A stretch of 64,000 nt of DNA. Origin: JAWLHK01 sp041690355 [NCBI: bacterium] (GTDB lineage: Bacteria; J088; JAWLBW01). Below the pieces are notes generated by a model. It ran no database searches, was not told the DNA's origin, and worked only from the letters and a program-made list of their open reading frames with translations. Location: assembly GCA_041690355.1 (NCBI GenBank), contig JAWLHK010000017.1, forward strand, positions 1-64,000, read 5' to 3'. A program made the translations under genes and the position numbers. Shown in pieces: positions 26,578-35,649 of this stretch; within the stretch, counting starts at the first letter, position 1; every line of letters begins with the position of its first letter.

Positions 26578-28052
26578 CGCCGTTTCTCCAGCTCGTCCTT
26601 CACGAGCTTGTTGGCGACGCCGGGGTTCGCTTTCCCCTTCATCTCCTTCATGACCTGGCCCACGAAGAAGCCGAGCAGCTTGTCTTGGCCGCCCAGGTAG
26701 CGCTGGACTTCGTCGGGGTTGGCGTCGACGATGCTCTTGACGATCCCGGCGATGGCTCCTTCATCGGAAACCTGCGCCAGGTTCTTGTCCTTGACGACAG
26801 CGTCGGCCAGGGTCTTCGCATCTTCGCCGGCGCCGGCCTTGCGGCGGGCCCACATCTCTTCGAAGACGGTCTTGGCCGCGCTGCCGGAAATGGTCTTGGC
26901 CTCGATCAGCTTCAGGATGGCGGCCAGATCCTCGGGGGTAATCGGACACGCCTCGATGGTCAGGCTCTCTTCATTCAGCTTGCGCAGGACCTCGGTCATG
27001 GTCCAGTTGCTGACCTGCTTCGGCGTTCCCCCGTAGGCCTTCACGGCGGCCTCGAACCACTCCGCCACCGGGCGCTCCTGCGTGAGCACGTCGGCGTCGT
27101 ACTTGGGCAGGCCCAGATCGGCCTGGAAGCGCGCCGACTTGGCGTCGGCCAGTTCGGGAAGGTTCGTGCGGATGTCCTCGATCCACGCGGTATCCAGCTG
27201 CAGGGGGAGCAGGTCGGGCTCGGGGAAGTAGCGGTAGTCGTGCGCTTCTTCCTTGCTGCGCATGCTGCGCGTCGTGCCGTTCGAGGTGTCGAACAGGCGC
27301 GTCTCCTGCACGACCTTGCCGCCGCTTTCGAGGATTTCCTTCTGGCGTTCCACTTCGTACTCGATGGCCTGCTCGACGAAGCGGAAGGAGTTGATGTTCT
27401 TCAGTTCGGCCCGCGTGCCGAATTCCTTCTGGCCCATGGGACGCAGCGAGACGTTCGCGTCGCAGCGGAAGGAGCCCTCTTCCATGTTTCCGTCGCAGAC
27501 GCCGAGGTACACGAGAATGTTCCGCAGCTTGCGCAGATACGCCGTGGCTTCCGTCGCCGAGCGCATGTCGGGTTCGCTGACGATCTCCATGAGCGGAACG
27601 CCGGCGCGGTTCAGATCCACGTAGCTCGAGCGGTCGCTGCCGGAGCCGTGGATGTTCTTGCCGGCGTCCTCTTCCATGTGGATGCGCGTGATGCCGATGC
27701 GCTTGGTAGAACCGTTCTCGAGCTCGATGTCGAGGTGGCCGTGTTCGCAGACCGGCAGCTCGTACTGGCTGATCTGGTAGCCCTTCGGAAGGTCAGGGTA
27801 GAAATAGTTCTTGCGCGCGAAGACGCTCTTCGGATTGATCGTGCAGTTCGTCGCGAGTCCCGTGCGCACCGTGTACTCCACCGCCGTCGCGTTCAGGACC
27901 GGCAGCACGCCGGGGAGCCCCAGGCAGACGGGACAGACATGGTGGTTCGGTTCTGCGCCGAAATCGGTCGGGCATCCGCAGAAGATCTTGGTCTTCGAGC
28001 TGACCTGGGCGTGAACTTCCAGGCCGATGACGACTTCCCACTGGGTGCTCAT
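26574..28052 (-). CDS. gatB: Asp-tRNA(Asn)/Glu-tRNA(Gln) amidotransferase subunit B
   Basis: A 492-residue GatB. It begins with the catalytic cradle [12 protein letters not shown] and the zinc cysteines of FCGCPT and CPVCLG. The family signature [17 protein letters not shown] (near residue 165) binds the tRNA acceptor end and activates the misacylated glutamate or aspartate. The helical and YqeY-like C-terminal domains that grip the tRNA follow, and the protein is full length. It overlaps gatA by four bases upstream (28049-28052) and the proposed UDG start downstream. With GatA and GatC it forms the GatCAB complex used when glutaminyl- or asparaginyl-tRNA synthetase is missing. Confidence 0.98.
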   Translation of the reverse strand: MSTQWEVVIGLEVHAQVSSKTKIFCGCPTDFGAEPNHHVCPVCLGLPGVLPVLNATAVEYTVRTGLATNCTINPKSVFARKNYFYPDLPKGYQISQYELPVCEHGHLDIELENGSTKRIGITRIHMEEDAGKNIHGSGSDRSSYVDLNRAGVPLMEIVSEPDMRSATEATAYLRKLRNILVYLGVCDGNMEEGSFRCDANVSLRPMGQKEFGTRAELKNINSFRFVEQAIEYEVERQKEILESGGKVVQETRLFDTSNGTTRSMRSKEEAHDYRYFPEPDLLPLQLDTAWIEDIRTNLPELADAKSARFQADLGLPKYDADVLTQERPVAEWFEAAVKAYGGTPKQVSNWTMTEVLRKLNEESLTIEACPITPEDLAAILKLIEAKTISGSAAKTVFEEMWARRKAGAGEDAKTLADAVVKDKNLAQVSDEGAIAGIVKSIVDANPDEVQRYLGGQDKLLGFFVGQVMKEMKGKANPGVANKLVKDELEKRR

Positions 28053-29506
28053 AGCGCAGCCCTCCGCTTATGCCAATCGTGCGCCTGCTCGTAGGCGTAG
28101 CCGACGCGGAACAGGGTCGCTTCGTCCCAGGGCTTGCCGAGCAGCTGGAGGCCGATCGGCAGGTTGTTCGCGGTGAACCCGCAGGGGAGCGACATGCCCG
28201 GGAGGCCAGCCAGGTTGCAGGCGATGGTGAAGATATCGTTGAGGTACATCTGCAGCGGGTCAGTTACCTTTTCGCCGAAGCGGAAGGCCGGACTCGGCGT
28301 CGTCGGCGTGAGAATGACGTCGACCGACTCGAAGGCCTTGTCGAAGTCCTGCTTCATGAGCGTGCGCACCTTCTGCGCCTTCAGGTAGTAGGCGTCGTAG
28401 TATCCGGCGCTGAGTGCATAGGTGCCGATCATGATGCGGCGCTTGACCTCGGGGCCGAACCCTTCGCCGCGGCTGCGGGTGTACAGATCCTGCAGGTTTT
28501 CGGGATTCGCCGCGCGCACGCCGAAGCGCACGCCATCGTAGCGGGCAAGATTGCTCGAGGCTTCTGCAGGGGCGATCAGGTAGTAGGTGCTGACGGCGTA
28601 CTTCGTGTGGGGGAGCGAGACCTCGCGCACCTCGGCCCCCTGGGCCTTCAGGGATTCGATGGCGTCGCGCACGGCCTTCTCGACTTCGGGGTCGAGCCCT
28701 TCCACAAAATATTCCTTCGGGATGCCGATGCGCAGTCCTTTCACGCCGCTCCGCATCTCGGCCGTGTAGTCGGGCACGGGGCGGTTGGCGCTGGTGGAGT
28801 CCTGCGGGTCGTGGCCGGCGATGGCCTGCAGCAGAAGGGCCGCGTCCTCGACGTCGGCCGTTATGGGACCCACCTGATCGAGCGAGCTGGCGAAGGCGAT
28901 GACGCCGTAGCGCGAGACGCGGCCGTAGGTCGGCTTGAGCCCGACGGTGCCCGTGAAGGCGGCCGGCTGGCGGATGGAGCCGCCCGTGTCGGTGCCGAGG
29001 GTGAGCGTGGCTTCTCCCGCGGCGACGGCGGCCGAGCTGCCGCCCGAGCTTCCGCCCGGCGTGCGCTCGAGGTCCCACGGATTGCGGCTGGGGCCGTAGG
29101 CGCTGTTTTCCGTGGACGAGCCCATGGCGAACTCGTCCATGTTCAGCTTGCCGAGGAACACGCTGCCGGCGTCGCGAAGCTTCTTCACGACGAAGGCGTC
29201 GTACGGGGCGACGAAGTTGTCGAGAATCTTCGAAGCGCAGGTCGTGCGCGAGTCGCGGGCCAGAAAGATGTCCTTGAGCCCGACGGGGATCCCCGTGAGC
29301 GGCGCTGCGTCGCCCGCGGCAAGGCGCTTGTCGGCGGCCTCGGCCATGGCGAGCGCCTCTTCTTCCATGACGCTGAGGTAGGCGTGGACGCGCCCGTCGA
29401 CGGCGCGGATGCGGTCGAGCAGGGCGCGCGTCAGGTCGACCGACGAGATTTTCTTCTCTCGCAGATCGGCCGCCAGTTCGTGCGCGGTCTTGTGAAAGAC
29501 TTCCAT
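28049..29506 (-). CDS. gatA: GatCAB amidotransferase subunit A
   Basis: A 485-residue amidase-signature protein that releases ammonia from glutamine for GatB. The Ser-cis-Ser-Lys catalytic triad is visible in [10 protein letters not shown] (K), [16 protein letters not shown] and [10 protein letters not shown] (S). The start is ATG 29506, 10 codons into a longer open frame, giving the usual N-terminus [11 protein letters not shown]. About 150 bases separate it from gatC upstream, the largest gap in the operon, with no obvious terminator. This stretch carries only a GC-rich sequence with short inverted pieces. Confidence 0.97.
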   Translation of the reverse strand: MEVFHKTAHELAADLREKKISSVDLTRALLDRIRAVDGRVHAYLSVMEEEALAMAEAADKRLAAGDAAPLTGIPVGLKDIFLARDSRTTCASKILDNFVAPYDAFVVKKLRDAGSVFLGKLNMDEFAMGSSTENSAYGPSRNPWDLERTPGGSSGGSSAAVAAGEATLTLGTDTGGSIRQPAAFTGTVGLKPTYGRVSRYGVIAFASSLDQVGPITADVEDAALLLQAIAGHDPQDSTSANRPVPDYTAEMRSGVKGLRIGIPKEYFVEGLDPEVEKAVRDAIESLKAQGAEVREVSLPHTKYAVSTYYLIAPAEASSNLARYDGVRFGVRAANPENLQDLYTRSRGEGFGPEVKRRIMIGTYALSAGYYDAYYLKAQKVRTLMKQDFDKAFESVDVILTPTTPSPAFRFGEKVTDPLQMYLNDIFTIACNLAGLPGMSLPCGFTANNLPIGLQLLGKPWDEATLFRVGYAYEQAHDWHKRRAAL

Positions 29507-29654
29507 AGTTCCGTTTTCCAAGAGGCGGTGGGGCAAGGGCCACTACCGCCGGGTTCCGAAAGCTTCAGGGACGGGAAAGGGGGCCGGGGGGGTTCCGCTC
29601 CCGGACCGGCTGTTCCCCGTCAGATCAATCCCTGCTCAAGCTCATTCCCCGAGC

Positions 29655-29942
29655 TCACTCAATGATACGCGGCACGCGAAAGGCCGAGCCCTTCGCGTCG
29701 GGCGCGTTGCGCAGGATGTCTTCGATGGAAAGACACGGGCGCGGCTCGTCGGGGCGCAGCGGCGTACCCTGGCTCTCGACGTGCGACGTCGGCTGCACGG
29801 CGCTCGTGTCGAGCTCCTTCAGCTCTTCGACATAGTTGAGGATGTTCGAGAGCTGGGTGCCGAGCGACTCGGCCTCTTCGGGCTGCAGTTTGAGGCGGGC
29901 CAGCGTGGCGATCTTGGCGACTGCCTGGGCGTCGAGCTTCAT
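29655..29942 (-). CDS. gatC: GatCAB amidotransferase subunit C
   Basis: A 95-residue GatC that clamps GatA to GatB. The N-terminal helical hairpin KIATLARLKLQPEEAESL and the middle ILNYVEELKELDTSAVQPTSH (residues 33-53) are characteristic, as is the C-terminal AFRVPRIIE. It overlaps the upstream zinc-ribbon gene by four bases. Confidence 0.95.
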   Translation of the reverse strand: MKLDAQAVAKIATLARLKLQPEEAESLGTQLSNILNYVEELKELDTSAVQPTSHVESQGTPLRPDEPRPCLSIEDILRNAPDAKGSAFRVPRIIE

Positions 29943-30301
29943 TTCGACTCCGGCTGGCCCGGCTTGTCGGCGATCAGCTCGCCGTAGTTCAGGTCTTCAC
30001 GGAAGGTGCTGAAGACGCGCTTCAGGAAGTTGCCGCCCATGCCGGTCAGCAGCTCCAGTTCGCCCTTGTCGAAGAAGATGCCGCCGCAGTTCTTACACAT
30101 GTCGACGGCGATGTCGCGCAGCATGACTTCTTTCATGTCATGGCCGCACTTGGGGCACTTCATCCAGTGGGCGCTGCGCAGCTGTTCGTCGCGCTGCTTC
30201 TTGCGTTCGGCGTCGAGCTGGACGCGAAGCTTCTTGAGCTTCTCCTGCTCTTCCTTGGCAAAGTATTCGTCTTCGGGATTCGAGGGTTTGTCGAGCGCCA
30301 T
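29939..30301 (-). CDS. TFIIB-type zinc-ribbon protein heading the gat operon
   Basis: A 120-residue protein with a long lysine- and glutamate-rich helix (residues 15-45) followed by a zinc ribbon: CPKCGHDM and CKNCGGIFFDKGEL, the zf-TFIIB-like domain. The C-terminus is polar. Proteins of this kind are frequent in bacteria and their role is not established; a nucleic-acid or metal-chaperone role is a guess. ATGA overlap with gatC shows they share a transcript, so this is the promoter-proximal gene of a five-gene operon. Confidence 0.8.
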   Translation of the reverse strand: MALDKPSNPEDEYFAKEEQEKLKKLRVQLDAERKKQRDEQLRSAHWMKCPKCGHDMKEVMLRDIAVDMCKNCGGIFFDKGELELLTGMGGNFLKRVFSTFREDLNYGELIADKPGQPESK

Positions 30302-30537
30302 GAATGGACTCCTGCTACAGGCTGGAAGGCAAACATTTACTGTACGGGAACGCGAGCGGACGTGTCAACGAATCCGGGCGGTTCGGGGGGCGGGGGCGTC
30401 CGGAATTCCTGGCCGGAAAAACAAGCATATCTGCTTTTTTCTTCTCTTTGCGCAGCCGCTCGTGCTATTATCGCCGCCGAGGTGACCGGTCTCTTGAAAC
30501 CGAGTGCCGGCGGGGTGTTGTAGACTGGAGGCAGGGA

Positions 30538-31131
30538 ATGTCGTCTGTTTATGATTCACGAGCGTTCGTGAAACGACTGACGGAGTCCGGCATGCCTGAA
30601 CACCAGGCCGACGTATTCGCCAGCGAAAACCTGCTCCTGATTGCCGAACACCTGGCGACGAAAGATGATTTCAAGGCGCTGGAGACTTCGTTGAACGCGA
30701 AGTTGGACACCCTCGACGCCAAAACCGCTGCCCTCGAAGTCAAGCTAGTTTCCCGGATCGCGGCCGTAGAGAGCCGGCTGGAGTCGAACATCAAGGCCGT
30801 AGAGAGCCGGCTGGAGTCGAACATCGCGGCCGTTGAGAGCCTAGGGCGGAACATCGCGGCCCTTGAGAGCCGGCTAGGGTCGGACATCGAGGACCTGGAG
30901 AGCCGGCTAGGGTCGGACATCGAGGACCTGGAGAGCCGGCTAGGGTCGGACATCGCGGCCCTTGAGACCCGGCTGGTGTCGAAAATCGATGCGCTCGACG
31001 CCAAGTTCAGTAATCAATTCATCGCCTTGGAGGCGAAGGTGGACGCCCTCGAATCCCGAATCGTGGCCAGAGTGGGTCTCCTCATGGCGGCTATGGTGGG
31101 CGTGATGACAGCTATCCTCAAGTTTACATAG
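30538..31131 (+). CDS. CCDC90/DUF1640-like coiled-coil protein with C-terminal membrane anchor
   Basis: A 197-residue protein. The N-terminus (AFVKRLTESGMPEHQADVFA) matches the DUF1640/CCDC90 domain seen in bacterial relatives of mitochondrial uniporter regulators. Residues 40-180 form one long coiled coil built from tandem 11-residue repeats of the type AAVESRLESNI or EDLESRLGSDI. The C-terminus is a single hydrophobic helix (VGLLMAAMVGVMTAILKF). GGAGG six bases before ATG 30538 sets the start; an upstream open frame to 30304 is shadow. Repeat number is likely variable between strains because the underlying DNA repeats are nearly identical. Function unknown; a membrane-anchored oligomer is the natural model. 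Confidence 0.78.
   Translation: MSSVYDSRAFVKRLTESGMPEHQADVFASENLLLIAEHLATKDDFKALETSLNAKLDTLDAKTAALEVKLVSRIAAVESRLESNIKAVESRLESNIAAVESLGRNIAALESRLGSDIEDLESRLGSDIEDLESRLGSDIAALETRLVSKIDALDAKFSNQFIALEAKVDALESRIVARVGLLMAAMVGVMTAILKFT
30760..30987 (+). repeat. Seven 33-bp tandem repeats encoding hendecads
   Basis: Seven in-frame units start at 30760, 30793, 30826, 30856, 30889, 30922 and 30955. All are 33 bases except the third, which is 30 bases because one codon is missing. Units five and six are identical. Each encodes an 11-residue coiled-coil turn, so slippage changes coil length without breaking the frame. Confidence 0.9.
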
Positions 31132-31134
31132 ACG

Positions 31135-31190
31135 CCCCCGCCCCTCACTCCTCCGGCTCGTAGGCCAGCCGGTCGATCCCGCTCCCTTCG
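31135..31190 (-). pseudogene. Relic copy of a GH31 3' end
   Basis: These 56 bases match 31862-31917, the stop codon and last codons of the GH31 gene, at 48 of 56 positions including downstream flank. Translated on the minus strand the relic reads EGSGIDRLAYEPEE-stop, against EGSEIDRLTFEPGE-stop in the intact gene. Upstream of it the similarity stops. It appears to be what is left of a duplicated glycosidase gene. The rest of the gap 31132-31279 holds nothing else that I can recognise. Confidence 0.55.
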
Positions 31191-31279
31191 CAGTAAAAAC
31201 TGTGGGCGTACGCACGGTTCATCTGGCTTTGGAGGCCCCCGTCGGCTAAGGTGAACTCGGCAACGGAAGGTGCCAGGCG

Positions 31280-31837
31280 ATGAAGCGTTCAGCAGGCAAA
31301 GTCTCAATCATGCAGAAGATAGTTTGCACAGGGCTTCTATTCACGCTTCTGGGCTGCGGAGTCTTTCCCCCGGGGCCGGGGAGTTCGACGCAGAGCCAGA
31401 GCGGCGGCACGCTGACGTTCAGGTATGCCGATGGGGCGGTTACCGAGGTGACGTTCGTGGTCGGGGCCTGGGATCTGGATTCCTCGAGCGCCGGTCTGGT
31501 TGCGAGCACGCATCCCTATCATGACGTGGTCACCGGTTTCACGCTCACCTACGTTGGAGAAATGCCCGATGCTCCCGCTGAGGTCACGAACATTGAAAAG
31601 AAGTATTCCGACATCGATTGGGTCGGTTCCGACATGACCACGACAAGAAACGGCGAGCTGCAGATCCAGCGCGCGAGAGAGGGGGCTTTTGTTCTTGAAC
31701 GGCGGCATCCGCCCCGACTCAGGCTGAAGAACGTCGCTTACCTCGACCTGGCGCTGGACAGTACACCCCAGGCCCTGGCCGTGACCGCGGTCACCGTGAG
31801 CGGGATCCTGGAGTGGGCAGCGGACGATAATCACTGA
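31280..31837 (+). CDS. Small lipoprotein of unknown function
   Basis: A 185-residue protein with a lipoprotein signal ending in LLFTLLGC. ATG 31280 has a GGAAGG nine bases upstream; ATG 31310 would also keep the signal. The mature part is beta-rich (GTLTFRYADGAVTEVTFVVGAW, residues 43-64, as a guide) with no cysteines beyond the lipidated one and no known motif. It lies between the two copies of the 56-base GH31-end repeat, so it may have arrived with a rearrangement there. Confidence 0.6.
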   Translation: MKRSAGKVSIMQKIVCTGLLFTLLGCGVFPPGPGSSTQSQSGGTLTFRYADGAVTEVTFVVGAWDLDSSSAGLVASTHPYHDVVTGFTLTYVGEMPDAPAEVTNIEKKYSDIDWVGSDMTTTRNGELQIQRAREGAFVLERRHPPRLRLKNVAYLDLALDSTPQALAVTAVTVSGILEWAADDNH

Positions 31838-31871
31838 GTAGCCGGCCGCTTGCCGAGCCGCCCCCCGCCCC

Positions 31872-33902
31872 TCACTCTCCCGGCTCGAAGGTCAGCCGAT
31901 CAATCTCGCTCCCCTCGCGGGCGAACACGGCGGGTTGGCCCACGGGCGCGTCCCACTCGAGCACGGCCGGTCCCTGCATGGGCTGGCGCATCTGATACAG
32001 CGGCCGCCAGCGCCCCGGTGGAAAACGCACCGTGCGCGACGTTGCCCCCTCGGTGAGTACGGGGGCGACCAGCAGATCGTCACCGAGAAAGAACTGGTCG
32101 TCGACGGAGGCGGCGGCGATCCCTTCTACCAGCAGCGGATGGCGCACCATCGGCCTGCCCGTGGCGAGCGCCTCTGCGGCGAGCGTCACGAGATACGGCT
32201 TGATGCGGGTGCGCATCTTCGAGAAGGCCATGAGAAAGGTCGTCGACGTGGCGTCGCGCTGGAAGCTCCAGTTCTCGTACTTCCGCAACCCGTCATGAAT
32301 GCGCATGATCGGCGAGAAGGTTCCCAGTTCGACCCAGCGCATCCATAGCTCAGGGGTGCTCGGACCGCCGCTGAAGCCCGCGATATCGTGGGTCACGAAC
32401 GGAACGCCCGAGAGCGACAGGCTGACCATCGCCTTCACCGCCGTGGGGATGCCGTCGTGCTTGTCCCAGGTCGCCTCCTGGTCGCCGACCCAGACGATCT
32501 GCGAGGCGGCGCCGTCGCGCAGCCAGCCCGAGCGCGTGAACAGCACGTAGTCGCCCGGCTTCTCGGCATCGAGCACGCGCCGGCTCGCGGCGTGCCAGAG
32601 CGTGGGATAGACGTTGTGCACCTTCGGCGCCGCCCCCGCGTGCACCTTCGCATCCCACGGAAGCCATTCGCCGAAGTCGCTCATCCAGCCGTCGAAGCCG
32701 AGCTCGGTCACCGCCCGCTTCGCATAGGACTCGAACCAGGCGACCGCCCCCGGATGGGTGAGATCGACGAGGCCGGTGTCGAAGGTGCTCATCGTGAACA
32801 CGAGCGGCTCGCCGAGCAGGTCGGTGACGAGCCAGCCGTTCGCGGCCCCTTCCGCAAAAAACTCGTAGGCGGGGGGAATGAAGGGGTTGAAGTAGCCGAG
32901 CAACTTTTTTCCCCGCGCATGCGTTTCGGCGATGAGCCCCTTCAGGTCGGGGTAGAAATCGGCATCCTCCTGCCAGCGGTACTTCACGCCGAAGAATCCG
33001 GTGCCCGAGCCGAACTCGCGCCGCCCCAGCCAGTCCTGCACCCAGACGGCCGAGTAGTCGATGTCGGCGGCGTCGGCCGCGTCGAGCACGGCGCGCACGG
33101 CGTCGGGTCCCCCCTGGGCGGCGAGCCACAGGTCCCATCCCCAGTCGGGCACATTCGACGGGGCGCCGTTCAAAGCGTAAATCTGGGTCACGACGTCCAT
33201 CGGCGTCGGCCCGGGGAGCACGTGCAGCGCGAACGGCTCGGTATCCCAGATTTCCACCGCCCACGTCTGCGGTTCCGCGGCGCAGAGATCGTAGACCTGA
33301 TAGGCGGGGGAATCGGAGACGAACCCCATGCCGCGCGGATCGAGAAAGTACGGCATCGGATAGTAGCTGCTGTAGAGGGAACCCAGCGGCGGAATCGGCG
33401 TCTCGGAGCGCCCCAGGCCGTTCTCTTCGACCCAGAGGGGAACACGGTGTCCCTTGAGCGTGAGAAAGGAGAACTGCTGGCCAAACCCCATGAAGTCTGC
33501 ATGGGGCGCGCAGGCGAACCGCAGGCGCCAGCCGTCGGCGGTGCCGCTCGCGCCGACGTCGAAGCGCAGGCGGCCCTCTTCCACGTGCGGCGTGAGGCGC
33601 AGGGCGCCGCCGATCACGAGCGCGTCGCCGTCCCACGCGACCCCCTCGAGCGCCGTCTCAGAGGTCACCTCCTGATCGAAGGTGAACCGGCCGAAGTTCA
33701 TGCGCGCGCCGCCGTCGAAGCGCAGGCGCTGGGCCGCCACGGGGGCCGATTCGAGCAGCAGGCGTTCCCCATGATGCACCGCGAAGGTCTTCCCGTCGTC
33801 ACCGGTTACGATGCGGAAGTCGCCGATGTTCCGCTCGTTCGCGCTGGAACAGGCGGCGGCGAGGCAGGCGAAGGCAACGAGCAGGACACGCGCGGAATTC
33901 AT
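31872..33902 (-). CDS. GH31 family glycosidase, lipoprotein
   Basis: A 676-residue glycoside hydrolase family 31 protein. A lipoprotein signal (VAFACLAAAC) targets it to the envelope. The catalytic nucleophile is the aspartate of DGWMSDFGEWLP; the acid/base is expected in WVGDQEATWDKHDG; THDIAGFSG is a further GH31 active-site strand. The sequence around QDWLGRREFGSGTGFF lines up with the sulfoquinovosidase branch, but the arginine and tryptophan that bind the sulfonate in YihQ are not evident and the HSDIGGY tyrosine is replaced by phenylalanine. An alpha-glucosidase-like role is therefore more likely. A second extracytoplasmic alpha-glucan enzyme (GH13) is encoded at 45.9 kb. Confidence 0.88.
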   Translation of the reverse strand: MNSARVLLVAFACLAAACSSANERNIGDFRIVTGDDGKTFAVHHGERLLLESAPVAAQRLRFDGGARMNFGRFTFDQEVTSETALEGVAWDGDALVIGGALRLTPHVEEGRLRFDVGASGTADGWRLRFACAPHADFMGFGQQFSFLTLKGHRVPLWVEENGLGRSETPIPPLGSLYSSYYPMPYFLDPRGMGFVSDSPAYQVYDLCAAEPQTWAVEIWDTEPFALHVLPGPTPMDVVTQIYALNGAPSNVPDWGWDLWLAAQGGPDAVRAVLDAADAADIDYSAVWVQDWLGRREFGSGTGFFGVKYRWQEDADFYPDLKGLIAETHARGKKLLGYFNPFIPPAYEFFAEGAANGWLVTDLLGEPLVFTMSTFDTGLVDLTHPGAVAWFESYAKRAVTELGFDGWMSDFGEWLPWDAKVHAGAAPKVHNVYPTLWHAASRRVLDAEKPGDYVLFTRSGWLRDGAASQIVWVGDQEATWDKHDGIPTAVKAMVSLSLSGVPFVTHDIAGFSGGPSTPELWMRWVELGTFSPIMRIHDGLRKYENWSFQRDATSTTFLMAFSKMRTRIKPYLVTLAAEALATGRPMVRHPLLVEGIAAASVDDQFFLGDDLLVAPVLTEGATSRTVRFPPGRWRPLYQMRQPMQGPAVLEWDAPVGQPAVFAREGSEIDRLTFEPGE

Positions 33903-33914
33903 CGGGGGCTCCGA

Positions 33915-33951
33915 AGACAGAAACGCCCCGGCTGGGGTGCAACCGGGGCGT
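33915..33951 (-). terminator. Terminator of the infA operon
   Basis: Arms ACGCCCCGG (33951-33943 and 33931-33923 in complement) form a nine-pair stem, followed on the minus strand by TTCTGTCTTC. It lies 25 bases after the stop of the AlgP-like gene. The T-tract is interrupted, so efficiency is uncertain. Confidence 0.65.
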
Positions 33952-33975
33952 CAGGTGGAATGCGGATTGTGCAGC

Positions 33976-35148
33976 TCAGCCCACGATTTCGCGGGCGAGC
34001 TGGAAAAGGTCTCCCTTGAAGGCGAGCGGCGAGCCCGTCTTCTTCAGGCCGGCAGAGGCGCGGCGCCAGTCGGTCACGTGGCGCGCGGTCCACAGAAAGA
34101 CCAGCGCGTCGTGCAGGTCGCTCTGCCCGAGGGCCTTGAAGAAAGCCTCGAGCTGCGACTTGCGTTCGGGCTGCGGCGGCTGGGCGAGAAACGCCTCTTC
34201 GAGCGTCGACTCGATGCCGGCGGGCGTCTCGGGCACTTCCCAGAACTGGAAGAGCGCGTCGACCGCCGCCTGGGTCAGCTCGCCGATGCCGTTGAACAGC
34301 AGGCTCGCATCGCGCAGCACGGCCGGGATGATGTTCGCGTTCAGGCCCGACTCGGCCAGCGCGGCCCAGGCTTCGGCCCAGGCGGGCAGCCCGCGCAGCT
34401 GCTGCGGCACGGGAGCCACATGGCGCCCGCGGCGCTTGCGGGCCCGTCCGGCGCGCTTCTTGCGCTTCTTCGGGGCCTCTTCTTCGGGCTCCGGCGCGTC
34501 GGGCACGGCGGCGTCGACGTCGATGTCGGCGGCGTCGATGTCGATCACCGGCTCATCGAAATGCTCGGCGTCGGCGTCCAGACCGGGCGCGTCTTCGTCC
34601 TTGTCTTTGGCCTTGGCGCGGCGGCCGGGCTTGCCTTTGACGGCAGCCTCGGCTTTCGCGGCCTGACGCACGGTTTTCTTCGTTTCGGCCGGCGCGGCTT
34701 TGGCAGACGTCTTTTCGGCCTTCTTGTCTGCCTTCTTCTCTGCCGTCTTCCCTGCCGTCTTTACAGGCTTCTTCGCGGGCGCGGCCTTTGCGGCAGCCTT
34801 CGGAGCGCTTTTGGCGGGCACCTTGGCCGCGGGCTTCGTGTTCTTCGCCGCCGGCTTCGCAGCCTTGGGAGGAACCTTCTTCGTCGGCGCAGCCTTGGCG
34901 GGCGCCGGTTTTTTCGCGGTGGGCTTCGCGGTCGCCTTGGCAGCCTTGGCCTTGGCGGCCGGCTTGGCGGCGGCCTTCGTCGCTTTCTGCGCTTTCGGCG
35001 CCGGCTTGGGCGCGGCCTTCTTCACGGGCGCCTTCTTTGCGGGGGCAGCCTTGGCAGTGGCCTTGGTCGCTTTGGGCGCCGGCTTCGGCGCGGGCTTGGC
35101 GTTGCGGCTGGGCGCCGCTTTCTTACTGGGTGTTTTGGCTTTGGCCAT
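33976..35148 (-). CDS. Histone H1/AlgP-like Lys-Ala-Pro-rich protein with C-terminal domain
   Basis: A 390-residue three-part protein. Residues 1-170 are a low-complexity basic tail of KAAPAKK/KPAAKA repeats like histone H1 or AlgP, expected to bind DNA or RNA. An acidic linker follows (DKDEDAPGLDADAEHFDEP and similar, about 185-225), then a basic patch (KKRKKRAGRARKRRGRH). The last 150 residues form a helical, probably folded domain (LPAWAEAWAALAESGLN onward) that I do not recognise. It lies 18 bases after infA on the same strand and ends at a terminator, so the two are co-transcribed, which suggests a nucleoid or ribosome-linked housekeeping role. Confidence 0.75.
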   Translation of the reverse strand: MAKAKTPSKKAAPSRNAKPAPKPAPKATKATAKAAPAKKAPVKKAAPKPAPKAQKATKAAAKPAAKAKAAKATAKPTAKKPAPAKAAPTKKVPPKAAKPAAKNTKPAAKVPAKSAPKAAAKAAPAKKPVKTAGKTAEKKADKKAEKTSAKAAPAETKKTVRQAAKAEAAVKGKPGRRAKAKDKDEDAPGLDADAEHFDEPVIDIDAADIDVDAAVPDAPEPEEEAPKKRKKRAGRARKRRGRHVAPVPQQLRGLPAWAEAWAALAESGLNANIIPAVLRDASLLFNGIGELTQAAVDALFQFWEVPETPAGIESTLEEAFLAQPPQPERKSQLEAFFKALGQSDLHDALVFLWTARHVTDWRRASAGLKKTGSPLAFKGDLFQLAREIVG

Positions 35149-35166
35149 TCTCGTAACGCAAACAGG

Positions 35167-35412
35167 TTAACGCGAGCTTGCCGGCGGGCGGTTGAAGCGT
35201 TCGCGGTAGGTAATCAGCCCATGGGAGAGGTCGTACGGAGAAACCGAGACCTTGACCTGATCGCCCATCATGACTTTGATGTTGAATTTCCGCAGCTTGC
35301 CGGAGATTTTCGCTTGGATTACGCGATTCTCGGCCACCTGCACCTTAAAGATGCCGCCGGAAAGTACGTCCACCACATGTCCTTCGAGTTCAATCAAGTC
35401 GTCCCGAGCCAA
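35167..35412 (-). CDS. infA: Translation initiation factor IF-1
   Basis: An 81-residue IF-1 with the OB-fold sequence ARDDLIELEGHVVDVLSGG and the signature LRKFNIKVMMGDQVKVSVSPYDL (residues 40-62, as a guide). IF-1 blocks the ribosomal A site during initiation. The ending YRERFNRPPASSR is slightly longer than the usual 72 residues. Its promoter is probably the TACAAT about 90 bases upstream, and it heads a two-gene operon. Confidence 0.97.
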   Translation of the reverse strand: MARDDLIELEGHVVDVLSGGIFKVQVAENRVIQAKISGKLRKFNIKVMMGDQVKVSVSPYDLSHGLITYRERFNRPPASSR

Positions 35413-35502
35413 GCAGATTACCTCGTGAGCAGATCAGCTAAATCACTGAAAATGTTGGAGTCTACAGGGACCAGGCCCAGCCTGCTCCCCATCCATCCGA
35501 AC

Positions 35503-35508
35503 ATTGTA
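35503..35508 (-). promoter_or_regulatory. -10 element of infA
   Basis: TACAAT on the minus strand (35508-35503). The -35 is poor. Transcription from about 35497 would give an 85-base leader to infA. The remaining bases up to 35649 show nothing else that I can support. Confidence 0.45.
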
Positions 35509-35649
35509 GCAGAAAGTCTTGCAATTTGCTAATTCTTACGGATAGTTGCGGGCTCGCGAGCCGTCGTGGGCCTGATGTCGCCCCGCGGGCAGACCTTCTC
35601 AGAATGATAAGAGCCTGCAGTCGTTGCGCTGCGACGCGTCACGGCCGCG

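Noticed and set aside
30760-30987. CRISPR-like regular repeats
   Set aside because: The units are contiguous, in frame and encode a coiled coil; there are no unique spacers and no cas genes.
34700-35140. Repeated KAAPAKK-coding DNA as a tandem repeat array
   Set aside because: The repetition is at the amino-acid level with varied codons; it is explained by the low-complexity protein tail.
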